From JAJFUG01 sp964473155 (GTDB lineage: Bacteria > Gemmatimonadota > Glassbacteria > GWA2-58-10), in NCBI GenBank assembly GCA_964473155.1, contig CAYYNT010000016.1, forward strand, positions 1 through 64,000: 64,000 nucleotides of DNA, read 5' to 3'. Under the pieces are notes generated by a model that was not told the DNA's origin, searched no databases, and saw only the letters and a program-made list of their open reading frames with translations. Both the position numbers and the translations under genes were made by a program. How positions within the stretch are numbered: the first letter of the stretch is position 1; every line of letters starts with the position of its first letter. Shown piece by piece: positions 16,714 through 24,585 of the stretch.

Positions 16714-18852
16714 TCATATCGCCCGTCCGGCAATTGAGAGCAGGAGTCTAAGGATGTCAAGCACCGAGCGTTTTCCATCGCCGTTGAAATCAAGCTGCGG
16801 GTTGAGAGGGTCGCTGCGCAGAAGGCGCAGATAGCTTGTCAGGTCGGCCAGGCCCAGCGCCCCGCTGCCGTCGTAGTCGCCATCCGGCTCCAGCCTTCTG
16901 GCTTCGAAATCCACTTTCTCGCGCGCACCGGCTGGACCGGCAAGCACCAGGCTTCCGGCCGGGAGGTTGATCCGCAGACCGCCCTCCGCCGGGCTGTCTA
17001 GGGTTACCGCTGCCGGGGCCTGGCCCGTGTCGCCCACCTCGATAACCTGCACGAACACCTGCGCGGTGGAGGACGGATTTTTCACCGTCACCTCGGCCCG
17101 TCCCACTCCCAGCGATTGGCGCGGGTCGGGCGGCGGATAGTAGGCCGTGCCCACCTGGTATTCCCGCACCGTGTCAATCACCGCATCCGATGGCGCAAGA
17201 ACGCTCACCGTGGCCTGGCCGCCCTTATCGCTCACGGTGAACCGCCGGCCCTCGATCTGCGGCCGGACAGTGTAATGCCAGAGCACTTTGGGACGCAAGG
17301 AGGTGGAGGCCAGGGTCAGGTTGTCGATCACCACCAGGAAACGATCGCCGATCCAGGCCACCTCCCGCACCGCTCGGCTGAGCTGCTGCGAGGTGTAGGC
17401 TTTGGTGATGTCGCCGGAGACAAAACTCCAGTAACCGTTGTCCCGGTAATCCTTGATGTCGCCGGTCTGGTTGGCCGGGTCGGCCTGCCAGCTTTCGAGC
17501 GTGGCATGGCCCTGGTTCGAGAACACGCGCTGGCCGCCCTCATCCGTGGCGTTCGATGGATTAACCGCAAGTATGCTGTTGTGTGACACTGTCCGGCGGT
17601 AGAAATTAAGGCGGTAAGAACTGCTGAAATCTCCCTCGTAAGCCCCGGCCTCGATCAGCAGCGGAGCGCGCCGGAACACCTCGATGTGCCCCTGGTCGAA
17701 ATGGCCGTGGTCCTCGAAATAATCTCCGCACTTGAAAAAGATGAAAGTATCGTCCTCATCCCAGCCGGTGCGCCAGAACACCATCCCCGTTCCGTCACGG
17801 CTGAACAGTTTACGCGTGGGCAGGCTGGTGAAAGAGGTCCCGGCCTTGTCGGCATCCCACCAGATTATCACGTTGTAGGCGTTGCCCTCGTCCACCACGC
17901 GGGTGTCTCTCTGCGTGGCCTGGGTCTGGAACAGGTAGTTGAGGTAATCGAAACCCGCCGGCTCCTGATAGGAATATGCCCGTTCGGCAATCACCCTGAA
18001 CTGGTAGCGCTCCGAGGTGCGGTTGAAACAGTCGGCGTAGCGCACCTGGAGGCTGTCCGGCTGGCGGGAGTACATCAGGAACTCGGCCTCGCGCCAGGCC
18101 CAGTCGCCCTGGGAGTGACGGACCTGCGCCCATTTGTCCTCCCCGGTGGCGGAATACCAGGCGCTCATGAAATGGCCAGGGTGCCACATCACGTAGCGCC
18201 GCCCGTATCCCATGCCGCTGTGCACGGAACCGTCCTGAAGGCGTCTGGCGGGGAGGAGATGTTTCCTGTACAGCGAGTCGGCCCACTGGATGTAGCGATC
18301 GGCGTTGGCGTGGTGTCCCTTGAGCGCCAACCCGGCCAGCCCGGCCCCGGTGGCGAAACTGTACATCCGGGTGTGGAACACGTGCGCTCCCTGGGCGGAG
18401 TACTGGTTCATCACCCAGTCCGCGCCCTGGGCCAGACGAGTGGCCATTTCGGTCTTGGACGCGGCGCTGACAAAGGGGCTGGGGTAGAGCCAGTCAAAGG
18501 CCAGAGCGGCCCACATCACCGCCTCGCCGTCCCAGGTGGTCTCATCGAAACCCCAACTGTCCTTGTACATTTTTACGCAGTCGGCGGCGGCGGTGGAGTC
18601 ATCCAGAAGGAGGGCCTTTAGCGCCAGGTTGGCTGTGCTGTAAGTCAGGCGGTTGACATAAGCCTTGTAGCGTGGATCGCGCGCCCGGGCGCGTAGCTGG
18701 GCCGTAGTGATCGAGCGCTCGCCCCAGGCGCTGTCACGGAAAAAAAGGCGCGGATGGCCGGGGAATATTTCCTGGGCCGGCGATTCGGCGGAGATCAGGC
18801 AGATAAGAGAAAGAACGCCCGGAAGGAGCCGTTTAAAACTTGAGATATTCAA
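16714..18852 (-). CDS. Heparinase II/III-like lyase with C-terminal dockerin-type repeats
   Basis: A 712-residue secreted protein: signal peptide to about residue 26 (ESPAQ-EIF), an alpha-helical toroid to about residue 330 (DETTWDGEAVMWAALAFDWL is typical), then a heparinase II/III-like beta-sheet part with the diagnostic FEDHGHFDQGHIEVF and TVSHNSILAV. These lyases cut uronic-acid polysaccharides by beta-elimination. The last 55 residues carry two calcium-loop repeats, DYDGSGALGLAD and DFNGDGKRSVLD, each followed by a leucine-rich helix, the pattern of type I dockerins. The same tail type ends the giant protein at 38503. The dockerin could fix the enzyme to a cell-surface partner; no cohesin is visible in the window. 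Confidence 0.8.
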   Translation of the reverse strand: MNISSFKRLLPGVLSLICLISAESPAQEIFPGHPRLFFRDSAWGERSITTAQLRARARDPRYKAYVNRLTYSTANLALKALLLDDSTAAADCVKMYKDSWGFDETTWDGEAVMWAALAFDWLYPSPFVSAASKTEMATRLAQGADWVMNQYSAQGAHVFHTRMYSFATGAGLAGLALKGHHANADRYIQWADSLYRKHLLPARRLQDGSVHSGMGYGRRYVMWHPGHFMSAWYSATGEDKWAQVRHSQGDWAWREAEFLMYSRQPDSLQVRYADCFNRTSERYQFRVIAERAYSYQEPAGFDYLNYLFQTQATQRDTRVVDEGNAYNVIIWWDADKAGTSFTSLPTRKLFSRDGTGMVFWRTGWDEDDTFIFFKCGDYFEDHGHFDQGHIEVFRRAPLLIEAGAYEGDFSSSYRLNFYRRTVSHNSILAVNPSNATDEGGQRVFSNQGHATLESWQADPANQTGDIKDYRDNGYWSFVSGDITKAYTSQQLSRAVREVAWIGDRFLVVIDNLTLASTSLRPKVLWHYTVRPQIEGRRFTVSDKGGQATVSVLAPSDAVIDTVREYQVGTAYYPPPDPRQSLGVGRAEVTVKNPSSTAQVFVQVIEVGDTGQAPAAVTLDSPAEGGLRINLPAGSLVLAGPAGAREKVDFEARRLEPDGDYDGSGALGLADLTSYLRLLRSDPLNPQLDFNGDGKRSVLDILRLLLSIAGRAI

Positions 18853-18959
18853 TAAGGTCCTCTCTGGCAGCAGGTGAGACCGAAGCCGGTCGTTCAGTCC
18901 CGGACGACCTGAAAGGATTTATGACGGTTGTTCGGGAAAGGGGCAGGAATATGGATCAA

Positions 18960-18988
18960 ATTATACTATCGCGAGCCGAATCCAACAA
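18960..18988 (-). promoter_or_regulatory. Promoter of the heparinase-like gene
   Basis: On the minus strand TTGTTG (18983-18988) and a perfect TATAAT (18960-18965) are spaced 17 bp. The remaining 319-bp divergent gap (18853-19171) contains no other gene that I can support; only GGAG ahead of ATG 19172 is recognisable. Confidence 0.45.
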
Positions 18989-19171
18989 GAGCCAAAAGAG
19001 CATGTAGATTGAATAAATCCGCCTGTTATCCCGTCAATTCAGGAAGCAACAGAGGGGCATTGTTTCCATATTTGTTTGCAGCCCGGTTGACTCATTCACT
19101 CCGCGTGAGTAGATTTGTTCTGCACGGCTCCAGCCTGATGAAGGCTACAACTACTATCTGGAGAACGTATC

Positions 19172-19501
19172 ATGAAAGCATTATTTTTCTCGGCGTTGCT
19201 GTTATTAGCCACCAGTGGAATTGCCGCCGCCGGTGAATTATACGGAACTATCACCGAGGGTGGAAAGCCCGTTGCCGCGGGATTGAAAGTTGAGATCAAG
19301 GCCCAGGATGCAGCCTACCAGGCAGAGACCGACAAATTCGGCGGCTACCGGATATTTGTCAAAGAGAAAGGCAAGTGCACCCTGACTCTGCATGTAGCGG
19401 AACAGGCGCTCTCGGCGGAGCTGATATCGTATGACAAGTCCACGCGCTACGACTGGGTGCTGGAAACGGCAGACGGCAAGCTGAGCCTGAGGAGAAAGTA
19501 G
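19172..19501 (+). CDS. Small secreted protein with carboxypeptidase-regulatory-like fold
   Basis: 109 residues with a clear signal peptide (residues 1-20, GIAAA-GEL). The mature part reads as one small beta-sandwich of the transthyretin/CarboxypepD-regulatory type: ELYGTITEGGKPVAAGLKVE, then FGGYRIFV and the final CTLTLHV/ALSAELISY strands. It has no catalytic residues and is probably a binding or structural protein of the periplasm. The stop codon is 2 bp before the GTG of the next gene, so the two are one operon and likely cooperate; the partner is a membrane protein. Confidence 0.7.
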   Translation: MKALFFSALLLLATSGIAAAGELYGTITEGGKPVAAGLKVEIKAQDAAYQAETDKFGGYRIFVKEKGKCTLTLHVAEQALSAELISYDKSTRYDWVLETADGKLSLRRK

Positions 19502-19503
19502 AA

Positions 19504-20442
19504 GTGTCCGAGGAGAAGAATCGGGATTTCTGGGACAAGCTTGGGCTGGTCCTTCAGTACGGTGGCAGCCTTCTGACCGCGATAGTGGTGGCGGTGTTCG
19601 GCTTCATCGGATCGAGTTATCTCAAGGAGCGTGAGATTTCCGAGACCGCTTTCCGTGAGAGGATGCAGGCCAGCGAAACCAACGTGCGGGTTTATACCGA
19701 GTTGATGAGCCGCCGTGAGGAAGCCGAGAGTGCGCTACGCAAGGACATGTTTGTCTCCATGATCCAGACTTTCCTTAAGCCAGGCTCGACCTCGCTGGAT
19801 GAGAAAGTGCTGAACCTGGAGCTGCTCTCGTACAATTTCCACGAATCCCTGAATCTGAAGCCGCTTTTCATCTATATCGACAGACAGATACGCGAGTCGA
19901 ACGAGCGCAATAAAGACGAGTACATGGACCGCCTGCACAAGGTGGTCACTGCAATCGCGCGCAAGCAGATGGTGGTGCTGGAACAGGCCGGGGCCAAGAT
20001 AGACCGGTTCGTGGACCTCGATTCCCTGAAAAGAAGTCCCGGCGGGATTGCCCTGGATGCGGGAGTGCTCAACCTGGAGGGAATCACCCGGACATTTCAG
20101 GTGTTCGTGCAGCAGGCGGACCCCGAGACACGAGAGCTGAAAATCCGTCTTGAAATACAAACCCTCCTTGATACGCTTGGTGCTACAGAGACAGGCAGCG
20201 TGGAATTCTGGGCCGGGTTCTACGATTTCCCGATGATCGACAACACCCGATTGAGCCATGACCAGCGCTGCGCCTTGGTGCTCAACGCCTTCGAGGACTG
20301 GGGAGCTGACATAACCCTTGTATATTTCCCCGGTTCATACGCCAGCCTGAAAGAGAAGCCCTACTATCAGGAAGTGGTGCAGAAACTTATGCTGGCGAAC
20401 CAGATGCCTCCTGTTAACCAGGAGAAGACAGAACCTAAGTGA
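19504..20442 (+). CDS. Single-pass membrane protein of unknown function
   Basis: 312 residues, starting at GTG 19504 directly after the preceding gene; the ribosome binding site AGGAG lies inside that gene's end. One transmembrane helix spans about residues 17-37 (GGSLLTAIVVAVFGFIGSSY). Residues 40-90 look like a coiled coil (KEREISETAFRERMQASETN), and the remainder is a mixed alpha/beta domain with no motif I recognise. The N-terminus is short and the bulk probably faces the periplasm or cytoplasm depending on orientation. Its tight coupling to a small secreted beta-sandwich protein suggests an envelope complex. Reads as real from codon use and length. Confidence 0.65.
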   Translation: MSEEKNRDFWDKLGLVLQYGGSLLTAIVVAVFGFIGSSYLKEREISETAFRERMQASETNVRVYTELMSRREEAESALRKDMFVSMIQTFLKPGSTSLDEKVLNLELLSYNFHESLNLKPLFIYIDRQIRESNERNKDEYMDRLHKVVTAIARKQMVVLEQAGAKIDRFVDLDSLKRSPGGIALDAGVLNLEGITRTFQVFVQQADPETRELKIRLEIQTLLDTLGATETGSVEFWAGFYDFPMIDNTRLSHDQRCALVLNAFEDWGADITLVYFPGSYASLKEKPYYQEVVQKLMLANQMPPVNQEKTEPK

Positions 20443-20674
20443 AGAGCAGAATGCTTACAGCCTCTTCCAGGATTCAGTTTTCAGGAACTGCTTATTTTGG
20501 GTAAGGATTTTGGTTTTGGAATACGGCCGGAGAAGTTTTGGACGCCATTATGGCGTTGCATATGTAATGAATGCCACATAAAGATGGCGATTTGACTCCA
20601 GGCTTATAAGATTCATTCCTGCATCGAAACTTCTGTTTTGCCATTCAGTTCAGGCACATGACAGGGAACGGGTG

Positions 20675-21325
20675 ATGAAAAAGCTGTTTCTTGCGTTCTT
20701 GTTTATTTTGGCGGTTTTCAGGCTGGTTGAGGCCCGCAGCACCTGGGAGAAAGATCCGCAGTCGTGGTCTGAAAAAGACTGCAACAATATTCTACAACGC
20801 TCCCCCTGGTACAGCGAAACCTATGCTCCCTCTCAGTTCGGTTCTGATTCTCACTACATCATCCGCACACATTGCCTGAGCCCGGTGATCCTTCTTGCCG
20901 AATCCCGTCTCGAACAGTTGCAGAAAGGGGAAAGCCAGGAGTTTCTGAAGGGGCTTTATGAGAGCAAGGTAGCTCAACGCGGGCTGGATAAGGCGGACCT
21001 GCTGGTTTTCCGGATAATCCCGCTACGGGGCAACGGCTGGCGCGGGCAGAAACTGCACCCGCTGTACGGAGGGGATGCCTTCCTGACCGGACTGCCGGAA
21101 AATATCACCCTGACCAAACCTGGCGATCAGCGTCTCAATCCTTTTGTGGTGAAGCCGCTGGGGCAGGGGATGGCTGAGGGATTTGAGGTGTATTTCGAAA
21201 ACAAGGATTTTGTCACCCCCCAGACGCAGCGTATTGACCTGGTGCTCAAGACCGGGGCGGGCGATTTCAAGATCAAGTTCGAGCCTAAATTCTGGCGGCC
21301 GGTGGAGTTCAAGACGGGGTTTTAG
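20675..21325 (+). CDS. Secreted protein of unknown function
   Basis: 216 residues from ATG 20675 (GTG 20672 is also in frame). The N-terminal 20 residues form a signal peptide (FLAFLFILAVFRLVEA-RST). The mature part begins WEKDPQSWSEKDCNNIL and contains YNPWY-like aromatic patches, a long charged helix (AESRLEQLQKGESQEFLKGLY) and a beta-rich C-terminus ending KFEPKFWRPVEFKTGF. I have seen this general pattern (GWxFxD.. WSxxDxxxIL.xSPW) in conserved secreted proteins of Acidobacteria-like genomes, but no function is known to me. It is a single-gene unit with a clear terminator. Confidence 0.6.
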   Translation: MKKLFLAFLFILAVFRLVEARSTWEKDPQSWSEKDCNNILQRSPWYSETYAPSQFGSDSHYIIRTHCLSPVILLAESRLEQLQKGESQEFLKGLYESKVAQRGLDKADLLVFRIIPLRGNGWRGQKLHPLYGGDAFLTGLPENITLTKPGDQRLNPFVVKPLGQGMAEGFEVYFENKDFVTPQTQRIDLVLKTGAGDFKIKFEPKFWRPVEFKTGF

Positions 21326-21343
21326 ACTGTTGAACGTTACCAG

Positions 21344-21366
21344 GCCGCCTTCGGGCGGCTTTTTTG
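21344..21366 (+). terminator. Intrinsic terminator
   Basis: GCCGCC (21344-21349), loop TTCG, GGCGGC (21354-21359), then TTTTTT. The UUCG tetraloop and T-run make this a textbook intrinsic terminator, 18 bp after the preceding stop. Confidence 0.92.
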
Positions 21367-21537
21367 TTCCCTGAGCAAAGAAATGGCGCTTATGCAGTCT
21401 GCAAATCGAAAAGTGCGCTTGAATGCAGTGGATTCCGCAGTTGTATGAAATAGAAGAGTTAAGAACTGAACCTTGACTGAGCCATAAGAGGGCTATATCA
21501 TTCTGTCAGGTTCAACTTAATATGCTTCGAGGATAAA

Positions 21538-21846
21538 ATGGAACATCATGGCGTGAAAATTGACGAAAAGGCGCTCAATATTTTTTGCAGCAGGCACGGG
21601 ATTCAACGGCTGTCTCTTTTTGGATCGATCATTCACGATGATTTCAAAGCTGCCAGCGATGTCGATGTTCTGGTTGAATTTGGGAAGTCTGGCGTGCCGG
21701 GATTGCTGCGAATGGTGGAACTTGAGACTGAATTGAGTGCGCTTATTGGCCGGAAAGCTGATTTGCGCACACCCGCTGAGTTAAGCCGCCATTTCCGTGC
21801 CGAGGTCATGAGAGAAGCGGAGACTCTGTATGACCAGACGAAATGA
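21538..21846 (+). CDS. mntA: MntA-like nucleotidyltransferase antitoxin
   Basis: 102 residues of the minimal nucleotidyltransferase (MNT, DUF86-partner) family. The active-site signature is LFGSIIHDDFKAASDVDVLV: GS, then DxD after about 13 residues; the third aspartate expected later may be in ADLRTP. In known MntA-HepT modules the MNT protein neutralises the HEPN RNase by adding AMP to a tyrosine. ATG 21538 has GAGGA ahead. The stop overlaps the start of the hepT gene by 17 bp, the usual operon layout. Base composition is visibly less GC-rich than the neighbours, and the module abuts the 3' end of a tRNA gene, both hinting at transfer. Confidence 0.85.
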   Translation: MEHHGVKIDEKALNIFCSRHGIQRLSLFGSIIHDDFKAASDVDVLVEFGKSGVPGLLRMVELETELSALIGRKADLRTPAELSRHFRAEVMREAETLYDQTK

Positions 21847-22190
21847 CACCGCGCTTATCCGAGACATGCTCGATGCAGCCAGGGCCGCTGTAAAAGAGTT
21901 AGATGGAGAAACATGCAATAAGCTGGATCCGGGCGCTTGGCCTGGTGAAATGTCTTGAGATACTTGGAGAAGCGTCTGGCCGTATAAGTGAACCGATGCG
22001 TTCAGTTAATCCTGAAATCCCCTGGCTAAAAATGATCGGTATGCGTAATCGTCTGGTGCATGCTTATTTTGAGATAGACCATTCCCAAGTATGGAAAACG
22101 ATTAAAGAAGAATTGCCACCGTTGATTGGACTTCTGGAAAAACTGCTCGAAAGCAAAAACCGCGGAACGCATTGGGAATGTGGTGGTTAA
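21830..22190 (+). pseudogene. hepT: HepT-like HEPN toxin, frameshifted
   Basis: ATG 21830 overlaps the mntA end and gives MTRRNDTALIRDMLDAARAA, the standard HepT start, but this frame stops at about 21957. The rest of the toxin is in another frame from about 21903: LVKCLEILGEASGRIS, then the HEPN active site MRNRLVHAYFEID (R-x4-H-x-Y, with the tyrosine that MntA modifies), to the stop at 22190. Joining the frames near 21925-21930, by removing one base, restores a product of about 117 residues with normal spacing. So one extra base separates the two parts: either a real inactivating mutation that leaves the antitoxin intact, or a sequencing error. Confidence 0.8.
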
Positions 22191-22202
22191 ATAGGAGATA
22201 TC

Positions 22203-22279
22203 TGGTCGGGGCGGCGGGATTCGAACCCGCGGCCTCTTGCTCCCAAAGCAAGCGCGCTGCCGGACTGCGCCACACCCCG
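22203..22279 (-). tRNA. tRNA-Pro (anticodon UGG)
   Basis: A complete 77-nt tRNA on the minus strand with encoded CCA. The acceptor stem CGGGGTG pairs with CGCCCCG (one G-U), the D arm contains GCGCAG...CGGCAGCGC, the anticodon loop is TTTGGGA with anticodon TGG, and the T arm is GCGGGTTCGAATCCCGC. It closely follows the known bacterial tRNA-Pro(UGG) sequence. The 3' end lies 12 bp from the hepT remnant. Confidence 0.97.
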
Positions 22280-22317
22280 TCCGAGTGGAAATAAAATAGC
22301 TTCAAAGGGCTATGCTG

Positions 22318-23364
22318 TCAACTGCCCCCATCGTCCTTCAGCACCTCGTCCAACCCTTTGTCCTCCGCCTCCCCGATCCGCATTTTCCGCCCGGAGAACA
22401 GGAAAAGCACGCCACCGGCCGCACCCACGATATACCCGACCAGCGAGGCCAGGAACTGCGTGGTGAACGCCAGCGTGCCCCCCGGATCGGCCGCGGCTAT
22501 AACCGCCACCGAACCAAACAGGAACGGGGCCGTGCTCTCGCGCACTCCGAACCCGCCCACGCTTATCGGCAGCAGGGCCGCCATCGCGATCAGCGGCACG
22601 AACATCAGGAAATAGACAAAGTCGATGTCGAACCCGATCGACAGGGCGCAATAATAATGCACTGCTATGCGCAGGAACTGGATCAGGGCGCTGAGAACGA
22701 ACACCTGGGCCGCCAGAGCGTATTTATGACGGTAGGCGTGAAAGAAATCGTGTATCTCGCGGAACTTGTCGCGCAGGCCCAGGGGGTTGAACCGCGCCAG
22801 AAGGACCTCGTAGATCAGGTACGCCACCCGGCGGCTGAACAGGACCGCGGTCGCCAGTATGAACACCAGGAAGATCAGCAGGATGTAACGCAGTATCTGC
22901 GAGTTGATCTCATGCCCGCGAATCCAGGGGTGCAGGATCAGAAAAAGGCTGGCCAGGATGGCGAAAACCGCCATCAGGAAGAACCCGGCGAAACGGTCGA
23001 CAAAGGTGGCGGCCAGGGCCTCGCGGCCCCGTTTTTCCTGACGGCTGACCGAGAAAATCTTGACGATGTCGCCGCCCAGGCTGCCGATCAGGAAATTGTT
23101 GAAGAAAAGTCCCACGAAATACAGATTCAGCGCCCGTCCATAGCGGAAAGGAATCTCCAGGCCGTTCATCAGGCGCTGCCACTGCCAGGCCCCGAGAAAA
23201 TTGCTGACCGTGAATATGAGGATTGCGGCCAGAAGATCGCCCATATGCGCCGAGGACAGTTGACCGGCAATCCTCTCGATCCCTATCCGCGAGGCGACCC
23301 ATCCCAGCAGTGAAACTGTCACCGCGACCTTTAACGCAGTCCTCAGAAGCTGTTTCTGGCTCAA
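22318..23364 (-). CDS. Flippase-like / lysylphosphatidylglycerol-synthase transmembrane-domain protein
   Basis: 348 residues with about eight transmembrane helices, matching the LPG_synthase_TM (UPF0104) family. Diagnostic parts are the N-terminal ALKVAVTVSLLGWVASRIG, the block LFFNNFLIGSLGGDIVKI, the charged loop SRQEKRGREALAATFVDRF and the C-terminal LPISVGGFGVRESTAPFLF. Family members lack the catalytic half of MprF and are thought to move lipids or glycosylated lipids across the inner membrane. The start is a TTG at 23364 with AGGAACG ahead; no in-frame ATG or GTG precedes it. It is divergent from the hyp operon and lies 39 bp from the tRNA gene. Confidence 0.85.
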   Translation of the reverse strand: MSQKQLLRTALKVAVTVSLLGWVASRIGIERIAGQLSSAHMGDLLAAILIFTVSNFLGAWQWQRLMNGLEIPFRYGRALNLYFVGLFFNNFLIGSLGGDIVKIFSVSRQEKRGREALAATFVDRFAGFFLMAVFAILASLFLILHPWIRGHEINSQILRYILLIFLVFILATAVLFSRRVAYLIYEVLLARFNPLGLRDKFREIHDFFHAYRHKYALAAQVFVLSALIQFLRIAVHYYCALSIGFDIDFVYFLMFVPLIAMAALLPISVGGFGVRESTAPFLFGSVAVIAAADPGGTLAFTTQFLASLVGYIVGAAGGVLFLFSGRKMRIGEAEDKGLDEVLKDDGGS

Positions 23365-23485
23365 AGGCGTTCCTGCAGTCCAGAGTTCATGGAATTAAAA
23401 AACAAGCGGGTGTTTTTCGCCAGAATATAGCTTTCCACCGGTGATTTGGCAAGCGCGGGCAGCGCGCGGGAATTGCGTTGACAGC

Positions 23486-23514
23486 TTGTATCATGGGGCG
23501 CAAGGTGTTATATT
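23486..23514 (+). promoter_or_regulatory. Candidate promoter of the hyp operon
   Basis: TTGTAT (23486-23491) and TATATT (23509-23514) are spaced by 17 bp, 58 bp ahead of the hypA ATG. A perfect TTGACA lies at 23478-23483 but would be 25 bp from the same -10. No upstream site typical of a sigma54 or FNR-controlled hyp operon was seen. Confidence 0.4.
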
Positions 23515-23571
23515 CGCAGAACAGGCATGACATGGACATGGAAAAATCTGACACCCTTTTGGCTGGATCAG

Positions 23572-23910
23572 ATGCACGAACTATCGCTTGTTGAAAACAT
23601 CCTCGATATCCTCGAGCGTCATCGCGCCGAAAACGGATTCACCCGGCTGAACAGCCTGCGGCTCAGGATCGGCCTGCTGGCCGCAGTGGATGAGGAAGCC
23701 CTGCGCTTCGCTTTCGAGAGCGCGAGCCAGGAGACGCCTTTCGAGGGCGCGGCGCTCGAAGTGGAAAAAACATATCCGGTGGCGCACTGCTTATGCGGAG
23801 AGATATTCCGCGTGGAGGATCTGATTTACGCCTGCCCATCGTGCGGAGCGGTTACGGCCCGCCTCGAGGGGGGCAGTGAACTCGAAATAACCGCACTGGA
23901 GGTGGATTAA
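23572..23910 (+). CDS. hypA: Hydrogenase nickel incorporation protein HypA
   Basis: 112 residues. ATG 23572 is the true start, although the frame opens earlier, because HypA needs the N-terminal Met-His-Glu (MHELSLVEN) to bind nickel. The zinc site is present as CLCG...CPSC (two CxxC-like pairs about residues 73-93). HypA passes nickel, with HypB, to the large subunit of [NiFe] hydrogenases; in some bacteria it also serves urease. First gene of hypA-B-F-C-D; hypB starts 3 bp after its stop, pointing to coupled translation. Confidence 0.96.
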   Translation: MHELSLVENILDILERHRAENGFTRLNSLRLRIGLLAAVDEEALRFAFESASQETPFEGAALEVEKTYPVAHCLCGEIFRVEDLIYACPSCGAVTARLEGGSELEITALEVD

Positions 23911-23913
23911 GGC

Positions 23914-24585
23914 ATGGGATCGATCCAGGTGAAAGACAAGGTCCTCTCCAAGAACGATCAACTGGCGCTGGTCAACCGCGAGCTTTTCGACCGGCACGGC
24001 ATCTGGTGCCTGAACCTGATCAGCTCGCCGGGGGCCGGGAAGACCACTCTTATCGAGAAGACAGTGGATGCCCTTGCGGGGCGGCTCCGGATGGCGGTCC
24101 TGGTGGGAGACCTTGAGACAGAGAACGACGCGCGGCGGATAGGCGCGCACGGCGTGCCGGTGCGCCAGATAATAACCGGCGGGGCGTGCCATCTTACCGC
24201 CGACACAATCGCCGAGTTCCTGAAATGTTTTGACCTGGTGGCGCTGGATGTCGTGATCATCGAAAATGTGGGCAACCTGGTCTGCCCGACCTCGTACCAT
24301 CTGGGCGAGCATGCCCGGGTGGCCCTGATAAGCACGCCTGAGGGGGATGACAAGCCCCTCAAGTATCCGGGCGCTGTCTATACTTCCGATATCGTATTGC
24401 TGACCAAGCGCGACCTGGCGCCCTACACGGATTTCAGTCTGGAAGAGGCCCGTCGCAACGTGGGGCGGGTCAAGCCCGGAATTCCGGTGCTGGAGCTTTC
24501 CAGCCGGACCGGCGAGGGAATGCCCGCCTGGCTGGAGTGGTTCGAGAACAATGCCAGGGAAAAGAACAGCAAACGCAGGACCTGA
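23914..24585 (+). CDS. hypB: Hydrogenase nickel incorporation GTPase HypB
   Basis: 223 residues of the SIMIBI GTPase class. The P-loop is SSPGAGKTTL near residue 37, followed by VGDLETENDARR, the metal-binding GGACHL near residue 90 (conserved Cys-His of the G-domain nickel/zinc site), IIENVGNLVCP, and the guanine-specificity motif LTKRDL near residue 167. The N-terminus lacks the CxxCGC nickel site and histidine-rich stretch found in some HypB proteins, so it probably delivers rather than stores nickel. The end overlaps the start of hypF by 35 bp. Confidence 0.96.
   Translation: MGSIQVKDKVLSKNDQLALVNRELFDRHGIWCLNLISSPGAGKTTLIEKTVDALAGRLRMAVLVGDLETENDARRIGAHGVPVRQIITGGACHLTADTIAEFLKCFDLVALDVVIIENVGNLVCPTSYHLGEHARVALISTPEGDDKPLKYPGAVYTSDIVLLTKRDLAPYTDFSLEEARRNVGRVKPGIPVLELSSRTGEGMPAWLEWFENNAREKNSKRRT

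Noticed and set aside
16714..18852. Evidence for a cellulosome
   Set aside because: Dockerin-like tails alone are not enough; no cohesin or classical scaffoldin is visible.
22203..22279. Integrated element at tRNA-Pro
   Set aside because: No integrase and no second copy of the tRNA 3' end could be found; kept only as a hint in the toxin-antitoxin finding.
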